DNA from: Acidobacteriota bacterium
GTDB taxonomy: Bacteria > Acidobacteriota > Vicinamibacteria > Vicinamibacterales > UBA8438
Assembly (NCBI GenBank): GCA_015659035.1
Contig: DQNS01000004.1
Location: 36,440 to 100,439 of the forward strand
DNA length: 64,000 nucleotides
Reading direction: 5' to 3'
Part shown: in pieces, positions 47,470 through 57,567 of the stretch
Position numbering within the stretch: position 1 is the first letter of the stretch
Layout: the number at the start of each line of letters is the position of its first letter
Program-made: the position numbers and the translations under genes
The notes under the pieces: generated by a model
Told to the model about the DNA's origin: nothing
The model's database searches: none
The model's input: the letters and a program-made list of their open reading frames with translations, nothing else

Positions 47470-48162
47470 CTACAACCTATCCGGCGCCGTGCGCTCGACG
47501 AAGGTGGCCAACCGCTCGAGGTGTAATTCCTTGGAGAGTGCCCGAAGCCGGGGACGGCGGTCGCCGGGCGGCATCGCACGCGCCCCTCGCACCGCCGCCA
47601 GCGCCTCACTGGCCCGGGTGGACCACTCGACCCCGGAGACCCCACGGCGCGCACCGCGACACGCCAGCCAGTGTCCGGCCATCTTGGCGACGAAATACCA
47701 GGAGATGAGGTTGGGCCCCGGCACGAAGAAGAGCAGCGGTCCGAACACCAGCACCCCGAGACCGTCGATCAGCATCCAGAACCGATGATGGTCGATATCG
47801 CGTTGCAGGGTACTACGCGCCATCGACATCGCTCGGTCGGGGTCGAGGTCGCAGGGATACACCAGGACCGCGGCGTCCTGCTGGCGCAGCCGCCAGAGGA
47901 GACGCTGCTCGGCGACCCACTCCGCCATCCCGCGCACGACCCCCGAGCGCACCCTGGCCATCCAACCGTCCGGCCGGTCGCTCGCGCCAGCGTGTCTGAC
48001 CGCACGCCGGTCGCGCCGTTCTTCCTGCTCGGCCGCCAGGGCTTCCCGGAAGCGGCGAAACATCCGTCCCGCGAACCCGCTGTGCTGCGGCTGGTCTGAC
48101 TCGCCCAGCTCGCAATAGAGCTCGTAGCGAGTCTCCCCCGCCGGGACCAGAAACACCTCCAT
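47470..48162 (-). CDS. Membrane protein resembling mitochondrial K+-H+ exchange-related family
   Basis: MEVFLVPAGETRYELYCE start and central TM hairpin (LIDGLGVLVFGPLLFFVPGPNLISWYFVAKMAGH). Confidence 0.6.
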   Translation of the reverse strand: MEVFLVPAGETRYELYCELGESDQPQHSGFAGRMFRRFREALAAEQEERRDRRAVRHAGASDRPDGWMARVRSGVVRGMAEWVAEQRLLWRLRQQDAAVLVYPCDLDPDRAMSMARSTLQRDIDHHRFWMLIDGLGVLVFGPLLFFVPGPNLISWYFVAKMAGHWLACRGARRGVSGVEWSTRASEALAAVRGARAMPPGDRRPRLRALSKELHLERLATFVERTAPDRL

Positions 48163-48223
48163 CAGTCAGCGTCTCCGTACTCTGGTCACGCCCGCCGTCT
48201 CTCCTGTACCATCAAGACTATCC

Positions 48224-48838
48224 ATGGCCACGGAGCGTGTCGCGCGATTCGTCGTGCTCATCTGTCTGCTCGCGCCGGCGGGCGCCGGCGCCCAGTCCTC
48301 GGCACCCGTCGAGCTGATCGTGCGGGTCTTCGACGAGCTCGACGAAATCACGGCGCACTGCCAGATAGCGGTCTACACGGCTGACACGCGCGACGCGCCC
48401 CTCGTGCCCGACCTGCGCCCCGGCACGGGGCATCACGTCGAGGTCGAGCCCGGGCTGTACGACCTGCAGGTCACGTGGCGCAGGCCTGGCGACACCGTGG
48501 CGATCGAGTGGGCCGAGCACCTGTCAGTGTTGTGGTACCCCGACGAAGGGGGGCACCACGTCGAGATCGTCAATCTGCAGCCGGTCTTCGGAGCCCTGCT
48601 GGTGCGGCCGCCAGTCGCTTGGCTCGAGACCGACCGTGACTGGCATGTCAGCGCGTTTCTGCATGGTGGCGTGGGACGCGCCGGCTTTGAGCCGGTTGAC
48701 GGCACGGACTACAAGCTGTTCATCCTCCCGGCCGGTCGCTACGACCTTGTCGCTGGGCTCGGCTCGACAGAGCTCACGGTGACCGATGTCGAGGTGCCGG
48801 CCCAGCGCACCCGACTGAAGCTGTTGGAAATGCAATAA
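48224..48838 (+). CDS. Secreted hypothetical protein
   Basis: FVVLICLLAPAGAGAQ signal peptide. Confidence 0.7.
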   Translation: MATERVARFVVLICLLAPAGAGAQSSAPVELIVRVFDELDEITAHCQIAVYTADTRDAPLVPDLRPGTGHHVEVEPGLYDLQVTWRRPGDTVAIEWAEHLSVLWYPDEGGHHVEIVNLQPVFGALLVRPPVAWLETDRDWHVSAFLHGGVGRAGFEPVDGTDYKLFILPAGRYDLVAGLGSTELTVTDVEVPAQRTRLKLLEMQ

Positions 48839-48897
48839 GGATCGGGCGCCGGAAACGAGCAAGTCCCTGGCGCCCAGAACGCTGGCGGGTGCTCCAG

Positions 48898-49060
48898 TTA
48901 GGACCCGGGCGGGAATGACTATGCCATTCTGGTCGCCGATACATCCCGCCCGGCTGCGTTGCTCGTTGCTTACATACTCCCGGACGCGCGCTCCTCGCGC
49001 CTTACCGAACGGGCGCCTCGACGCCAGAAGTTGGCATACTTATTCCCGCCCGGGTCCTTA
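48898..49060 (-). repeat. Long palindromic repeat family, copy D, with TTA direct flanks
   Basis: [TTA]GGACCCGGGCGGGAATGACTATGCCA ... TTGGCATACTTATTCCCGCCCGGGTCC[TTA]; right TTA is the stop codon of the minus-strand gene ending at 49058. Confidence 0.9.
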
Positions 49061-51274
49061 CCTGGCCAATGGGTCGGGGCGGATCTGGAAGTGCACGATC
49101 TTGCTCTTGGTGCCCTTGCCACCTTCGGTGTGCCAGACGTAGTTCGACCCGTAGTTGGCCCAGAGCCCGCGGCCCCTCCAGCCGGCATCCGGATCGTCGA
49201 TGCGCCCATCGAGCCCACGCGAGTAGAACGCCATCGGGTACGGCACGCGCAGGACGACCCACTCGCCGGTCTCCGGATCCAGCGCGAGCAGCGAGTCCGA
49301 CGTCGAGCCGTCCGCGATCGGGATGTTCGCGCCGAGCCCTAGGGTGTTGTACTGGTCGACCCAGCTGTAGTAGTGAAAGTCGGCGCTGCCCGGCGTCTCG
49401 ACGCCCTTCATCTGCGGGCCGGGCACCGGATAGAGCGTCCAGCCTTCGGGGCAGTGCTGGCCGGTCGCCTCGGGACCGTTCGTGACGGCGCATTTCGTCC
49501 GGTCGAAGCTCGCCATGTGGCTGCTGCCGGAGAGCGCCGCCCAGATGACGCCGTTTCGGTCGACATCGATGCCGCGCGGCGCGCTGCCGGTCTTCATCGG
49601 GTCGACGTTGGGATTCTCGATCGACGGCGGTTCGTAGACCTCGGCGATGCAGGTCTCGGGCGGGTTGTCCCCGCGGTCGAGCCGGACCAACCGGCCGGGG
49701 AACGGCCCGGTGCGGGTGATCCAGACCGAATCATCGGTCGGGCTCGCGATGATGCCGTAGCCGAACCCGGCGATCCGTGTATCGAGCGCCGGGTCATTCT
49801 CCTCGGCCCGCGGCTCGTTCCATGGCTTGGAGATCTTGCCGTCGCCGTTGGTGTCGATGACGGTCGGACACCATCCCTGCGAGAAACGCTCGTCGCCGGT
49901 CTCGTCGTAGACCTTGGTGTCGAGCCAGCCGATGGTGTTGCCGTCACCGCTGAACCAGAGGGTGTTGTTCGCGTCCTCGCCGAACTGGAGATGATGGGTC
50001 CCGAAGCAGGTGTCGATCAACACGAACCGTTCGGTCTCCGGGTCGTAGTAGGACGCCTGCCGACCGCTTCTCGACAGCGGGAAGAACTCCGCGTAGTCGT
50101 TGTCCGAGCCTTCCTGGCACCAGTCCGCGTTCGCACGGGCGCGGACAGTCGACGTCATCCAGACGCGACCCTTCTGGTCCATCATCGGGTTATGGGGATC
50201 GGCCGAGTTCTCGTGCCCATCGGGTCCGCCGCGCCCCCAGAGCAGCTGATCGCCCCAGTAGTACGACGGCTGGAGTTGCGTCTGCGGGAAGCGCGACGGG
50301 ACGTTGTCGGGATCGTCCAGCCGCACCGGGATCGTCAACTCGACGGCGCTGTTCGCGATCGGGTCGACCACTGTCAGGCTGCCGTGTCCCGCCGACACAC
50401 CGTAGACCGGCCCGCCGCCGTTGATCGTCGGGTTGCGCTTGTCGGTCGCGATCTCGTCGTGGATGAACGACGAGTCCGTTCCCCAGTCCCACAGCGTAAC
50501 GACCAGGTTCCGCTCGACGCCGCTCGGCCGGGGCGGGCGCGGCGGGGTCTCGCCCGCCGCGATCCGGTCGGTCCAGTCGGCGAACATCTCGAGCGCGCGC
50601 TGCCGGCCGAACCGGTTCATCGCGCCGCTCATCGAGTTGCCGCGCTGGCCGGTCTGGACCCGATGGTCCCACGCCGCGACGGTCGAGTCGAAGTCGTCGA
50701 GGTGCTGCACGACGCGCGTCGCCGTGTTGCCAAGCTGATGGCAGAGCTGACACCCCTGCTTCATGATGTCGACCCACGCCCCCTGGCTCTGGAGGTTCTC
50801 CGCAATACCGTTGCCGTCGGGACCGGTGCCGGGGAACTCATGTGCCGGCGGTGGCTCGATCAGCGAGTACCAGTAGTTGCCGGGGTAGTATTGCGCTGCA
50901 GCTTGCTCGTTCGGCGCCACGACGCCGGTGAGCGTCACGTCCTCCCGGCCCGGGGACAGCTGGACCTTCGCCGAGTCGACCAGCCCATAGCCGCGGACCC
51001 AGACATCGTAGGTCGCCTCGGGCAGTTGGGGCAGCACGAAGCGACCACGATCGTCGGTGACCACGATCTTGGCGAACTTGGTCTCCAGCTCGTTGGTTTC
51101 CGCAATCACCCAGACACCGGCCTCCGGGCCGTTGTCACTGGTGACGGTGCCGGCGAGGACGCCGTCAGCCACACCGCCCTGGCGGGCCAACGCCGTCGCG
51201 CTCCAGGCGGCCACGCCGACCACCAGCAGCAGAACCGGCATGAACACTACACACGGGCGAAATCCGGTGCGCAT
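49058..51274 (-). CDS. Secreted carboxypeptidase-regulatory-like / NHL-type propeller protein with one heme motif
   Basis: Signal peptide; DRGRFVLPQLPEATYDVWVRGYGL; CQLCHQ; propeller repeats. Confidence 0.78.
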   Translation of the reverse strand: MRTGFRPCVVFMPVLLLVVGVAAWSATALARQGGVADGVLAGTVTSDNGPEAGVWVIAETNELETKFAKIVVTDDRGRFVLPQLPEATYDVWVRGYGLVDSAKVQLSPGREDVTLTGVVAPNEQAAAQYYPGNYWYSLIEPPPAHEFPGTGPDGNGIAENLQSQGAWVDIMKQGCQLCHQLGNTATRVVQHLDDFDSTVAAWDHRVQTGQRGNSMSGAMNRFGRQRALEMFADWTDRIAAGETPPRPPRPSGVERNLVVTLWDWGTDSSFIHDEIATDKRNPTINGGGPVYGVSAGHGSLTVVDPIANSAVELTIPVRLDDPDNVPSRFPQTQLQPSYYWGDQLLWGRGGPDGHENSADPHNPMMDQKGRVWMTSTVRARANADWCQEGSDNDYAEFFPLSRSGRQASYYDPETERFVLIDTCFGTHHLQFGEDANNTLWFSGDGNTIGWLDTKVYDETGDERFSQGWCPTVIDTNGDGKISKPWNEPRAEENDPALDTRIAGFGYGIIASPTDDSVWITRTGPFPGRLVRLDRGDNPPETCIAEVYEPPSIENPNVDPMKTGSAPRGIDVDRNGVIWAALSGSSHMASFDRTKCAVTNGPEATGQHCPEGWTLYPVPGPQMKGVETPGSADFHYYSWVDQYNTLGLGANIPIADGSTSDSLLALDPETGEWVVLRVPYPMAFYSRGLDGRIDDPDAGWRGRGLWANYGSNYVWHTEGGKGTKSKIVHFQIRPDPLAR

Positions 51275-51500
51275 CTCTGTTGTCCTCCCGCCGCACCCGA
51301 GCATCCACGAGAATGGATGCGGCTTCCGTCCACACTGTACCCGAGCGTCGTGGAGTGGTCAACGCCGCCAGGGCTCCTCAGCGGGTAGGTCTTGGCGTGA
51401 GAGGCTCGGCTTCGGTATGATTCAAGGCTTGTCTGCGCGGCAGTGCCCTCCTTATTCGCGGCACAGCGTGTGTTCCGGCCCCGAGGCCCACAAGAACTAG

Positions 51501-52082
51501 ATGAGCGTACACTCGACGCCCCCCCGACTGGTCCGCACTGCGCTGATGTGGGCGCTGGTGGTCTTTCTCGGCACCGGGACGTTCGCGATCTTCGGTGCAC
51601 AAGAACCGGACCCGGACGCACCGGCGACCTCGGCGAGGGGAGACGCGCCGACCGGGATCGGGGCCAACCCTGCGGCGCAGCCAATCGCCTTCAGCCACGC
51701 GCAGCACGTCACTGCGGTCGGTGTAGACTGCCAGTTTTGTCATGCCTACGCGCGCCGTGGACCGGTCGCCGGGATCCCGTCGGTACAGCGCTGTGTCGGC
51801 TGTCATCGGGTGGTGCTGAACGAGCAGCCGGAGATCCTGAAGGTGCTCGAGTACTGGGAGAACGCGGAGCCGATCCCGTGGATACGCGTGCACGACCTGC
51901 CGGACTACGTCCGCTTCGCTCACAAGCCGCACATCCGGGCGGGGGTCGACTGCGCAGACTGTCACGGACAGGTCGAGAAGATGCACGCGGCCGTGCAGGT
52001 CGAATCGCTCAGCATGGGCTGGTGTTTGAGCTGTCACCAGGAGCGTGACGTCACCCGGGACTGTCTGGCGTGCCACTATTGA
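51501..52082 (+). CDS. actA: Alternative complex III subunit ActA, pentaheme cytochrome c
   Basis: Five CxxCH: CQFCH, CVGCH, CADCH, CLSCH, CLACH; first gene of the act operon. Confidence 0.93.
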   Translation: MSVHSTPPRLVRTALMWALVVFLGTGTFAIFGAQEPDPDAPATSARGDAPTGIGANPAAQPIAFSHAQHVTAVGVDCQFCHAYARRGPVAGIPSVQRCVGCHRVVLNEQPEILKVLEYWENAEPIPWIRVHDLPDYVRFAHKPHIRAGVDCADCHGQVEKMHAAVQVESLSMGWCLSCHQERDVTRDCLACHY

Positions 52083-52120
52083 GGCGCGCGAACACGAGCG
52101 CGCGGCATCGCCGCGTGACG

Positions 52121-52143
52121 CCTGCCCTGAGCTTGTCGAAGGG
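52121..52143 (+). repeat. CCTGAGCTTGTCGAAGG dispersed repeat
   Basis: CCTGCCCTGAGCTTGTCGAAGGG. Confidence 0.55.
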
Positions 52144-52207
52144 GCTGCGCTACGTTCACCACGGGGTCTGAAGACCCGCGGCTACGTCAAAACACGGCCT
52201 GACGGCC

Positions 52208-55200
52208 GTGGGGGAAGGTGGGGTGAAGCAGGGCACGTCATCGCTGATCGAGGTGGTCGAGCGCCGCACGTTCCTCAAAGTGCTGGGGAGCGCCGGCCCG
52301 GCGGTGGCGATCGCCGCCTGCTCGCCCGTGCCACCCGAGAAGATCATTCCGTTCGTGATCCCCCCCGAGGACGTCATCCCGGGTGTTGCGACCTGGTATG
52401 CGAGTGTCTGCGGCGAGTGCCCCGCCGGCTGTGGCACCCTGGTGCGTACTCGGGAAGGCCGCGCGGTCAAGGTGGAGGGCAACCCCGAACACCCGGTCAA
52501 CCGGGGCGGGCTGTGTATCCGGGGCCAGTCGTCGCTGCAGGGGCTCTACAACCCGGACCGGATTGCCGGACCGCAGCGCCGCCGTGTCAGCGACGCGGCC
52601 GGGCGGAGCGTGCTCGAGGGGGTGGCCTGGGACGACGCGCAGCAGACGCTGGTCGACCGGCTCCAGACGCTCCGTGACGCCGGCCGTGGCGACCGGGTCG
52701 TCCTCATCACGCCGCCGCTGACCGGCACGATGGCGACGCTGGTCGCCGCCTGGGCCGACGCCGTGGGGGGTGCACACTGGGTGCGCTACGAAGCGTTCGC
52801 CTACGAACCGATCCGCCGCGCCAACGCGCGTGTCTTCGGACGCGCGGAGCTCCCCCACTACGACTTCGCGCGCGCCGACCTGCTGGTGTCGTTCGGCGCC
52901 GATTTCCTCGAGACGTTCGGCTCGCCGGTCGGCTACGCCCGCGACCACGCCGGCCAGCGCCGGGTCCGTAACGGGGAGAAGGCTCGGTTCGTCCAGATCG
53001 AGCCGCGGCTCTCGATGACCGGCGCGAGCGCCGACGTGTGGCATTCGGTGCCCCCGGAGACCGAGGGGCTCGTGGCCGCGGCGATGGTCCACACGATCGT
53101 CGATGAGCGGCGGGCGCAGGGTGTGCCCGAAGAGGTCGTCGCGCAGATCGCTGGGCTCGTCGATGGCGCATCACCGGACCAGGTTGCCAGCACGACGGGG
53201 CTGTCCGCCGACACGATCCGCGAGCTGGCCCGCGCCTTCTCCGACCCGGCACTGGGGTCGGGCCGGACCCTCGCCGTCGGCGGGGGCGTCGGGGTCTCGG
53301 GGTCGAACGCCACCGCGGCACAGGTGGCAATCACGCTGTTGAACTACGTCGCCGGCAATATCGGTGCGACGGTCGACTTCTCGTCCGCCTCGACCCTGAG
53401 CACGGCCGCCACCTACGCCGACATGCGTGGCCTGACCGACCAGATGCGGTCGGGCGACGTCGAGCTGGCGATCATCTACACCGTGAACCCGGTCTTCACG
53501 ATGCCGGCCGCGGCCGACTTCGGTGGCGCGCTGGCCCAGGTGCCCTTCGTCGCCAGCCTGTCGAGCCTGCCGGACGAGACGACCGCGCTGGCCGATCTGC
53601 TGCTGCCCACGCACACCGCGCTCGAGTCGTGGGGCGACAACCACCCGCGTCACGACGTGCGTGGCCTGATGCAGCCGGTGATGCAACCGGTGTTCGACAC
53701 CCGGCACGCCGGCGATGTGCTGCTCGAGGTCGGTCGGTCGCTGGGTGACGAGGCGGCAGCCGGTCTACCACGGCGCGGTTTCTACCGCTTCCTGCGGGAC
53801 GAGTGGGAGCGGATGCAGCCGGCACCGGAAGGGGACCCCGAGACGGCGGAGCCCGCGGCGCCCGATTTCGAGACCTACTGGGCGGATGCCCTGCGGCGCG
53901 GCGGGACGACCGTCCCGGTCGAGACGGTCACCCTCGACCTCATCCCCGAGCTGTTCCAGACCGGCCTGGTGGGCGACCTGGCGCCGACCACCTCGAGACG
54001 GCCCTACACCCTGGTCGCCTATCCGTCGCTACACTTCTTCGACGGGCGTGGCGCCAACCGCCCGTGGCTCCAGGAGATTCCGGACCCGCTGCTCAAGACC
54101 ACCTGGGGCACCGGTGTCGAGATGACCCCGGACACCGCGCACGCCCTCGGCGCCGAAGAAGGCCAGCTGGTGGCGGTCGAGTCCGACCATGGTCAGGTGA
54201 ACGCGAGCGTCATCATCAACCCGCATCTGTCCGAGAACGTGGTCGCGATCGCCATCGGGCAGGGGCACACGAACTTCGGGCGATACGCCGCCGACGCCGT
54301 TGGAGTGAACCCGATCGCCCTGCTCGACGCCGAGCCGGAAACCGCCTCGGGCGGTGTGCGATGGGTCGGCACCGGCGTGACCCTCACCCCGCGCGAGCTG
54401 GCGCGGCCGATTCCCCGGCTGCAGCGCAGCTTCGATCAGGAGGGCCGGGAGCTGGCCCAGTCGGTGTCGCTGGCGGCGCTGGTGGCGGGCGAGGTGCACC
54501 CCGCGGAACATCCCTTCAGTCTGCACGCGGACCACGACCACCCGGTGCACCGCTGGGGTATGGCGATCGACCTGGATGCCTGCAACGGGTGCAACGCGTG
54601 TGTGGCGGCCTGCTACGCCGAGAACAACATACCGGTGATGGGCGCCGAGGGGATGCGACGCGGCCGGACCATGTCGTGGCTCCGGATTGAGCGGTTCGTC
54701 GAGCCGGGTCCAGGGAACGCGGGACCGGACAACCGGTTCCTGCCGATGCTCTGCCAGCACTGCGACCACGCGCCGTGTGAGACCGTCTGTCCCGTGTTCG
54801 CCACCTATCACACCGACGAGGGACTGAATGCGCAGGTCTACAACCGCTGTGTCGGTACCCGTTACTGCTCGAACAACTGTCCCTACAAGGTCCGTCGTTT
54901 CAACTGGTTCACGCCGGAGTTCGACGCGCCACTGCCGCTGCAGCTGAACCCGGATGTCACCGGTCGCAGCAAAGGGGTAATGGAGAAGTGCACGTTCTGT
55001 GTGCAGCGGATCCAGGACGGCAAGGAGACCGCCCGCGACGAGAACCGCCCGGTGCGGGACGGCGACGTGTCCCCGGCGTGCGCCCAGAGCTGTCCGGCGC
55101 AGGCGATCGTCTTCGGTGACATGAACGACCCGGCGAGCCGGGTGTCGCAGCTGTCGGACGACGCGCGCGGGTATCACGTGCTGAACGAGCTAAACACGCG

Positions 55201-55243
55201 GCCTGCGGTGACATACCTGAAGAAGGTGACGCAGGACCGATGA
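52208..55243 (+). CDS. actB: Alternative complex III subunit ActB (molybdopterin-oxidoreductase-like + 4Fe-4S)
   Basis: Tat motif RRTFLKVLG; CNGCNACVAACYAENN, CQHCDHAPCETVCP, CSNNCPYKVRRFNW, CTFCVQRIQ. GTG at 52223 also possible. Confidence 0.95.
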   Translation: MGEGGVKQGTSSLIEVVERRTFLKVLGSAGPAVAIAACSPVPPEKIIPFVIPPEDVIPGVATWYASVCGECPAGCGTLVRTREGRAVKVEGNPEHPVNRGGLCIRGQSSLQGLYNPDRIAGPQRRRVSDAAGRSVLEGVAWDDAQQTLVDRLQTLRDAGRGDRVVLITPPLTGTMATLVAAWADAVGGAHWVRYEAFAYEPIRRANARVFGRAELPHYDFARADLLVSFGADFLETFGSPVGYARDHAGQRRVRNGEKARFVQIEPRLSMTGASADVWHSVPPETEGLVAAAMVHTIVDERRAQGVPEEVVAQIAGLVDGASPDQVASTTGLSADTIRELARAFSDPALGSGRTLAVGGGVGVSGSNATAAQVAITLLNYVAGNIGATVDFSSASTLSTAATYADMRGLTDQMRSGDVELAIIYTVNPVFTMPAAADFGGALAQVPFVASLSSLPDETTALADLLLPTHTALESWGDNHPRHDVRGLMQPVMQPVFDTRHAGDVLLEVGRSLGDEAAAGLPRRGFYRFLRDEWERMQPAPEGDPETAEPAAPDFETYWADALRRGGTTVPVETVTLDLIPELFQTGLVGDLAPTTSRRPYTLVAYPSLHFFDGRGANRPWLQEIPDPLLKTTWGTGVEMTPDTAHALGAEEGQLVAVESDHGQVNASVIINPHLSENVVAIAIGQGHTNFGRYAADAVGVNPIALLDAEPETASGGVRWVGTGVTLTPRELARPIPRLQRSFDQEGRELAQSVSLAALVAGEVHPAEHPFSLHADHDHPVHRWGMAIDLDACNGCNACVAACYAENNIPVMGAEGMRRGRTMSWLRIERFVEPGPGNAGPDNRFLPMLCQHCDHAPCETVCPVFATYHTDEGLNAQVYNRCVGTRYCSNNCPYKVRRFNWFTPEFDAPLPLQLNPDVTGRSKGVMEKCTFCVQRIQDGKETARDENRPVRDGDVSPACAQSCPAQAIVFGDMNDPASRVSQLSDDARGYHVLNELNTRPAVTYLKKVTQDR

Positions 55244-56574
55244 GCTTCGCGACGATCAACGACGACATCCTGCGCACGCTCCGGCCACCCGGCAGGGTCT
55301 ACTACGCCGGGCTGGCGCTGGCGCTCGCCGCCCTGTCGATCGGCGTGCTGGCGTTTCTGTATCAGGCCCGGACCGGCATGGGTGTCGCCGGCTACGAGCA
55401 CCCGGTCCTCTGGGCCGTCTACATCACCAACTTCGTCTTCTGGGTCGGCATCGCGCACTCCGGTACGCTGATCTCGGCGATCCTGTTTCTGTTCCGGGCC
55501 AAATGGCGGACGGCGGTAGCCCGCGCGGCGGAGGCGATGACCGTGTTCGCCGTCGTGACCGCCGCGCTGTTTCCGATCATCCACCTCGGGCGCCCGTGGT
55601 TCTTCTACTGGCTGATTCCCTACCCGAACGCGCGTGAGCTCTGGGTGAACTTCCGCTCGCCGCTGATCTGGGACGTCTTCGCCATCACCACGTATCTGAC
55701 CGTGAGCGTGATGTTCCTGTATCTCGGGCTGATGCCGGACCTCGCCGCGGCGAGGGACAGGATCACGGACTGGCGCCGGCAGGTCTATCGCGTGCTGTCG
55801 CTGGGCTGGCTCGGCACCAACCGACAGTGGCGCCACTACATGGCGTTGTACGGATTCTTTGCCGCCCTGGCGACCCCGCTCGTCGTGTCGGTCCACAGCG
55901 TGGTGTCCTGGGACTTCGCGGTGTCGATCCTGCCGGGCTGGCACAGCACGATCTTCGCGCCCTACTTCGTGGCCGGAGCCATCTTCTCGGGGCTGGCGAT
56001 GGTGATCACGCTGCTGGTGCCGCTCCGACGGATGCTCAGGCTCGAGAGCTACATCAGGGTGCATCACTTCGAGAACCTCGCGAAGCTGATGCTGATGACG
56101 TCGCTCATCGTGAGCTATGCGTACATGGTGGAATTCTTCATCGCCTGGTACAGCGGCAGCCCGTTCGAACAGGGGACGTTCTACGATCGGATGTTCGGGC
56201 AATACTGGGCATACAGCTGGATGATGTTCACGTGCAACGTGTGCGTCCCGCTGCTGCTGTTCTCGAAGACGGTCCGCACCAATCTGCGGTCGTTGTTCGT
56301 CATCTCGATCCTCGTCAACATCGGGATGTGGCTGGAGCGCTACGTGATCATCGTCAGCTCGCTCTCGCACGACTTCGACCCGGCGAACTGGTCGGGCGTG
56401 TACGAGCCGACCTGGGTAGAGGCGGCCATCACCGTCGGAGCGTTCGGGCTGTTCTTGACGCTGTTCCTGCTGTTCGTGAAGAACTTTCCGGCCGTCTCGA
56501 TCACCGAGATGAAGGAGACGATGGAGCGACCGGCCGAGGGCGACCCGGCCAGCGCCTGGCCGGAGCCCGTGTAG
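55240..56574 (+). CDS. actC: Alternative complex III subunit ActC (NrfD/PsrC-like)
   Basis: Polytopic membrane protein; GRPWFFYWLIPYPN; 4-nt overlap with actB. Confidence 0.93.
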   Translation: MSFATINDDILRTLRPPGRVYYAGLALALAALSIGVLAFLYQARTGMGVAGYEHPVLWAVYITNFVFWVGIAHSGTLISAILFLFRAKWRTAVARAAEAMTVFAVVTAALFPIIHLGRPWFFYWLIPYPNARELWVNFRSPLIWDVFAITTYLTVSVMFLYLGLMPDLAAARDRITDWRRQVYRVLSLGWLGTNRQWRHYMALYGFFAALATPLVVSVHSVVSWDFAVSILPGWHSTIFAPYFVAGAIFSGLAMVITLLVPLRRMLRLESYIRVHHFENLAKLMLMTSLIVSYAYMVEFFIAWYSGSPFEQGTFYDRMFGQYWAYSWMMFTCNVCVPLLLFSKTVRTNLRSLFVISILVNIGMWLERYVIIVSSLSHDFDPANWSGVYEPTWVEAAITVGAFGLFLTLFLLFVKNFPAVSITEMKETMERPAEGDPASAWPEPV

Positions 56575-56578
56575 CGCC

Positions 56579-57079
56579 ATGGCAGAGGGAGTGGAGATTC
56601 TCGGCATCTACGACCGCGCCACGACAGCGGCGGTCGGTGTCCGCGCGGTCCTCGAGGAAGGTCTGGGCGAGGTCATCACCTATTCGCCGGTGCCGGACCG
56701 CGCCCTCGACCAGGCGCTGCACGTCACCCTCAGCCCGGTGCGGCTGTTCGTGCTGATCGGGGGGCTACTGGGGTGCGCCACGGGGTTCATCTTTCCGATC
56801 TACACCGTGCTCGACTGGCCGCTGATCACCGGCGGCAAACCGCTCATCTCGATTCCGCCCTTCGTGGTCATCGCATTCGAGCTGACGATCCTGTTCGCGA
56901 GCCTCGGCGGTATGGCCGGGTTCCTGCTGCTGTCGAGGCTGCCGCGCGTCACCGGCCGACCGCCCGACGCGCGGTTCACAGACAACATGACGGGCATCAG
57001 CGTTACGTGCGCCCCCGAGCAGGCGGCCGCCGTGCGGGCCTGTCTCGCACGCACCGGCGCGAGCGAGATCCGGGAGTAG
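56579..57079 (+). CDS. actD: Alternative complex III subunit ActD (DUF3341)
   Basis: Two TM segments; FTDNMTGISVTC; position in operon. Confidence 0.9.
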   Translation: MAEGVEILGIYDRATTAAVGVRAVLEEGLGEVITYSPVPDRALDQALHVTLSPVRLFVLIGGLLGCATGFIFPIYTVLDWPLITGGKPLISIPPFVVIAFELTILFASLGGMAGFLLLSRLPRVTGRPPDARFTDNMTGISVTCAPEQAAAVRACLARTGASEIRE

Positions 57080-57081
57080 TC

Positions 57082-57567
57082 ATGCGCAAACCACTCGCGA
57101 CGACGATCATCCTCGTGGCGGCCGGCGCCGCGGCCCTGGCCTTCCCCTGGACCCGCAACATGTACACGGGCCCGGTCGTGCTGCCACAGGTGGCGCCGCG
57201 GGTGCCCGTCGAGGACGCGATCGCGGTCGATGGCCCCCAGATCCTGGACCGGCTGTCGTCGCAAGGACTGCCCAACCCGCGACCCAACACGCCCGAGGTG
57301 CGGGACGAGGGCGCGTGGCTGTATGACGTCTACTGCGCCATCTGCCACGGCGCAACCGGACAGGGCGACGGGCAGATCGCCGAGCACTACCCCCGCATGC
57401 CCAACCTGTCGGCGCCCAACGTCCAGAACTACACCGACGGGTGGATCTACAGCATCATCCGCGAGGGCGGACCCAACATGCCGGCGTCTGCCGCGGTGAT
57501 GAGCGTGGATGAGCGGTGGGCCCTCGTGCACTTCGTGCGGACTTTCAAGACACCGAATCCGAGATGA
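57082..57567 (+). CDS. actE: Alternative complex III subunit ActE (monoheme cytochrome c)
   Basis: MRKPLATTIILVAAG; CAICHGATGQGDGQIAEHYPRMPNL. Confidence 0.9.
   Translation: MRKPLATTIILVAAGAAALAFPWTRNMYTGPVVLPQVAPRVPVEDAIAVDGPQILDRLSSQGLPNPRPNTPEVRDEGAWLYDVYCAICHGATGQGDGQIAEHYPRMPNLSAPNVQNYTDGWIYSIIREGGPNMPASAAVMSVDERWALVHFVRTFKTPNPR

Noticed and set aside
49373-51388. 671-aa plus-strand ORF
   Set aside because: Fully antisense to the minus-strand secreted propeller gene (signal peptide, heme motif, RBS); Arg/His/Val-rich low-complexity translation typical of spurious high-GC antisense ORFs.
51392-51421. Possible sigma70 promoter TTGGCG-N18-TATGAT upstream of actA
   Set aside because: Weak -35 and 18-nt spacing; no way to distinguish from chance in this sequence.
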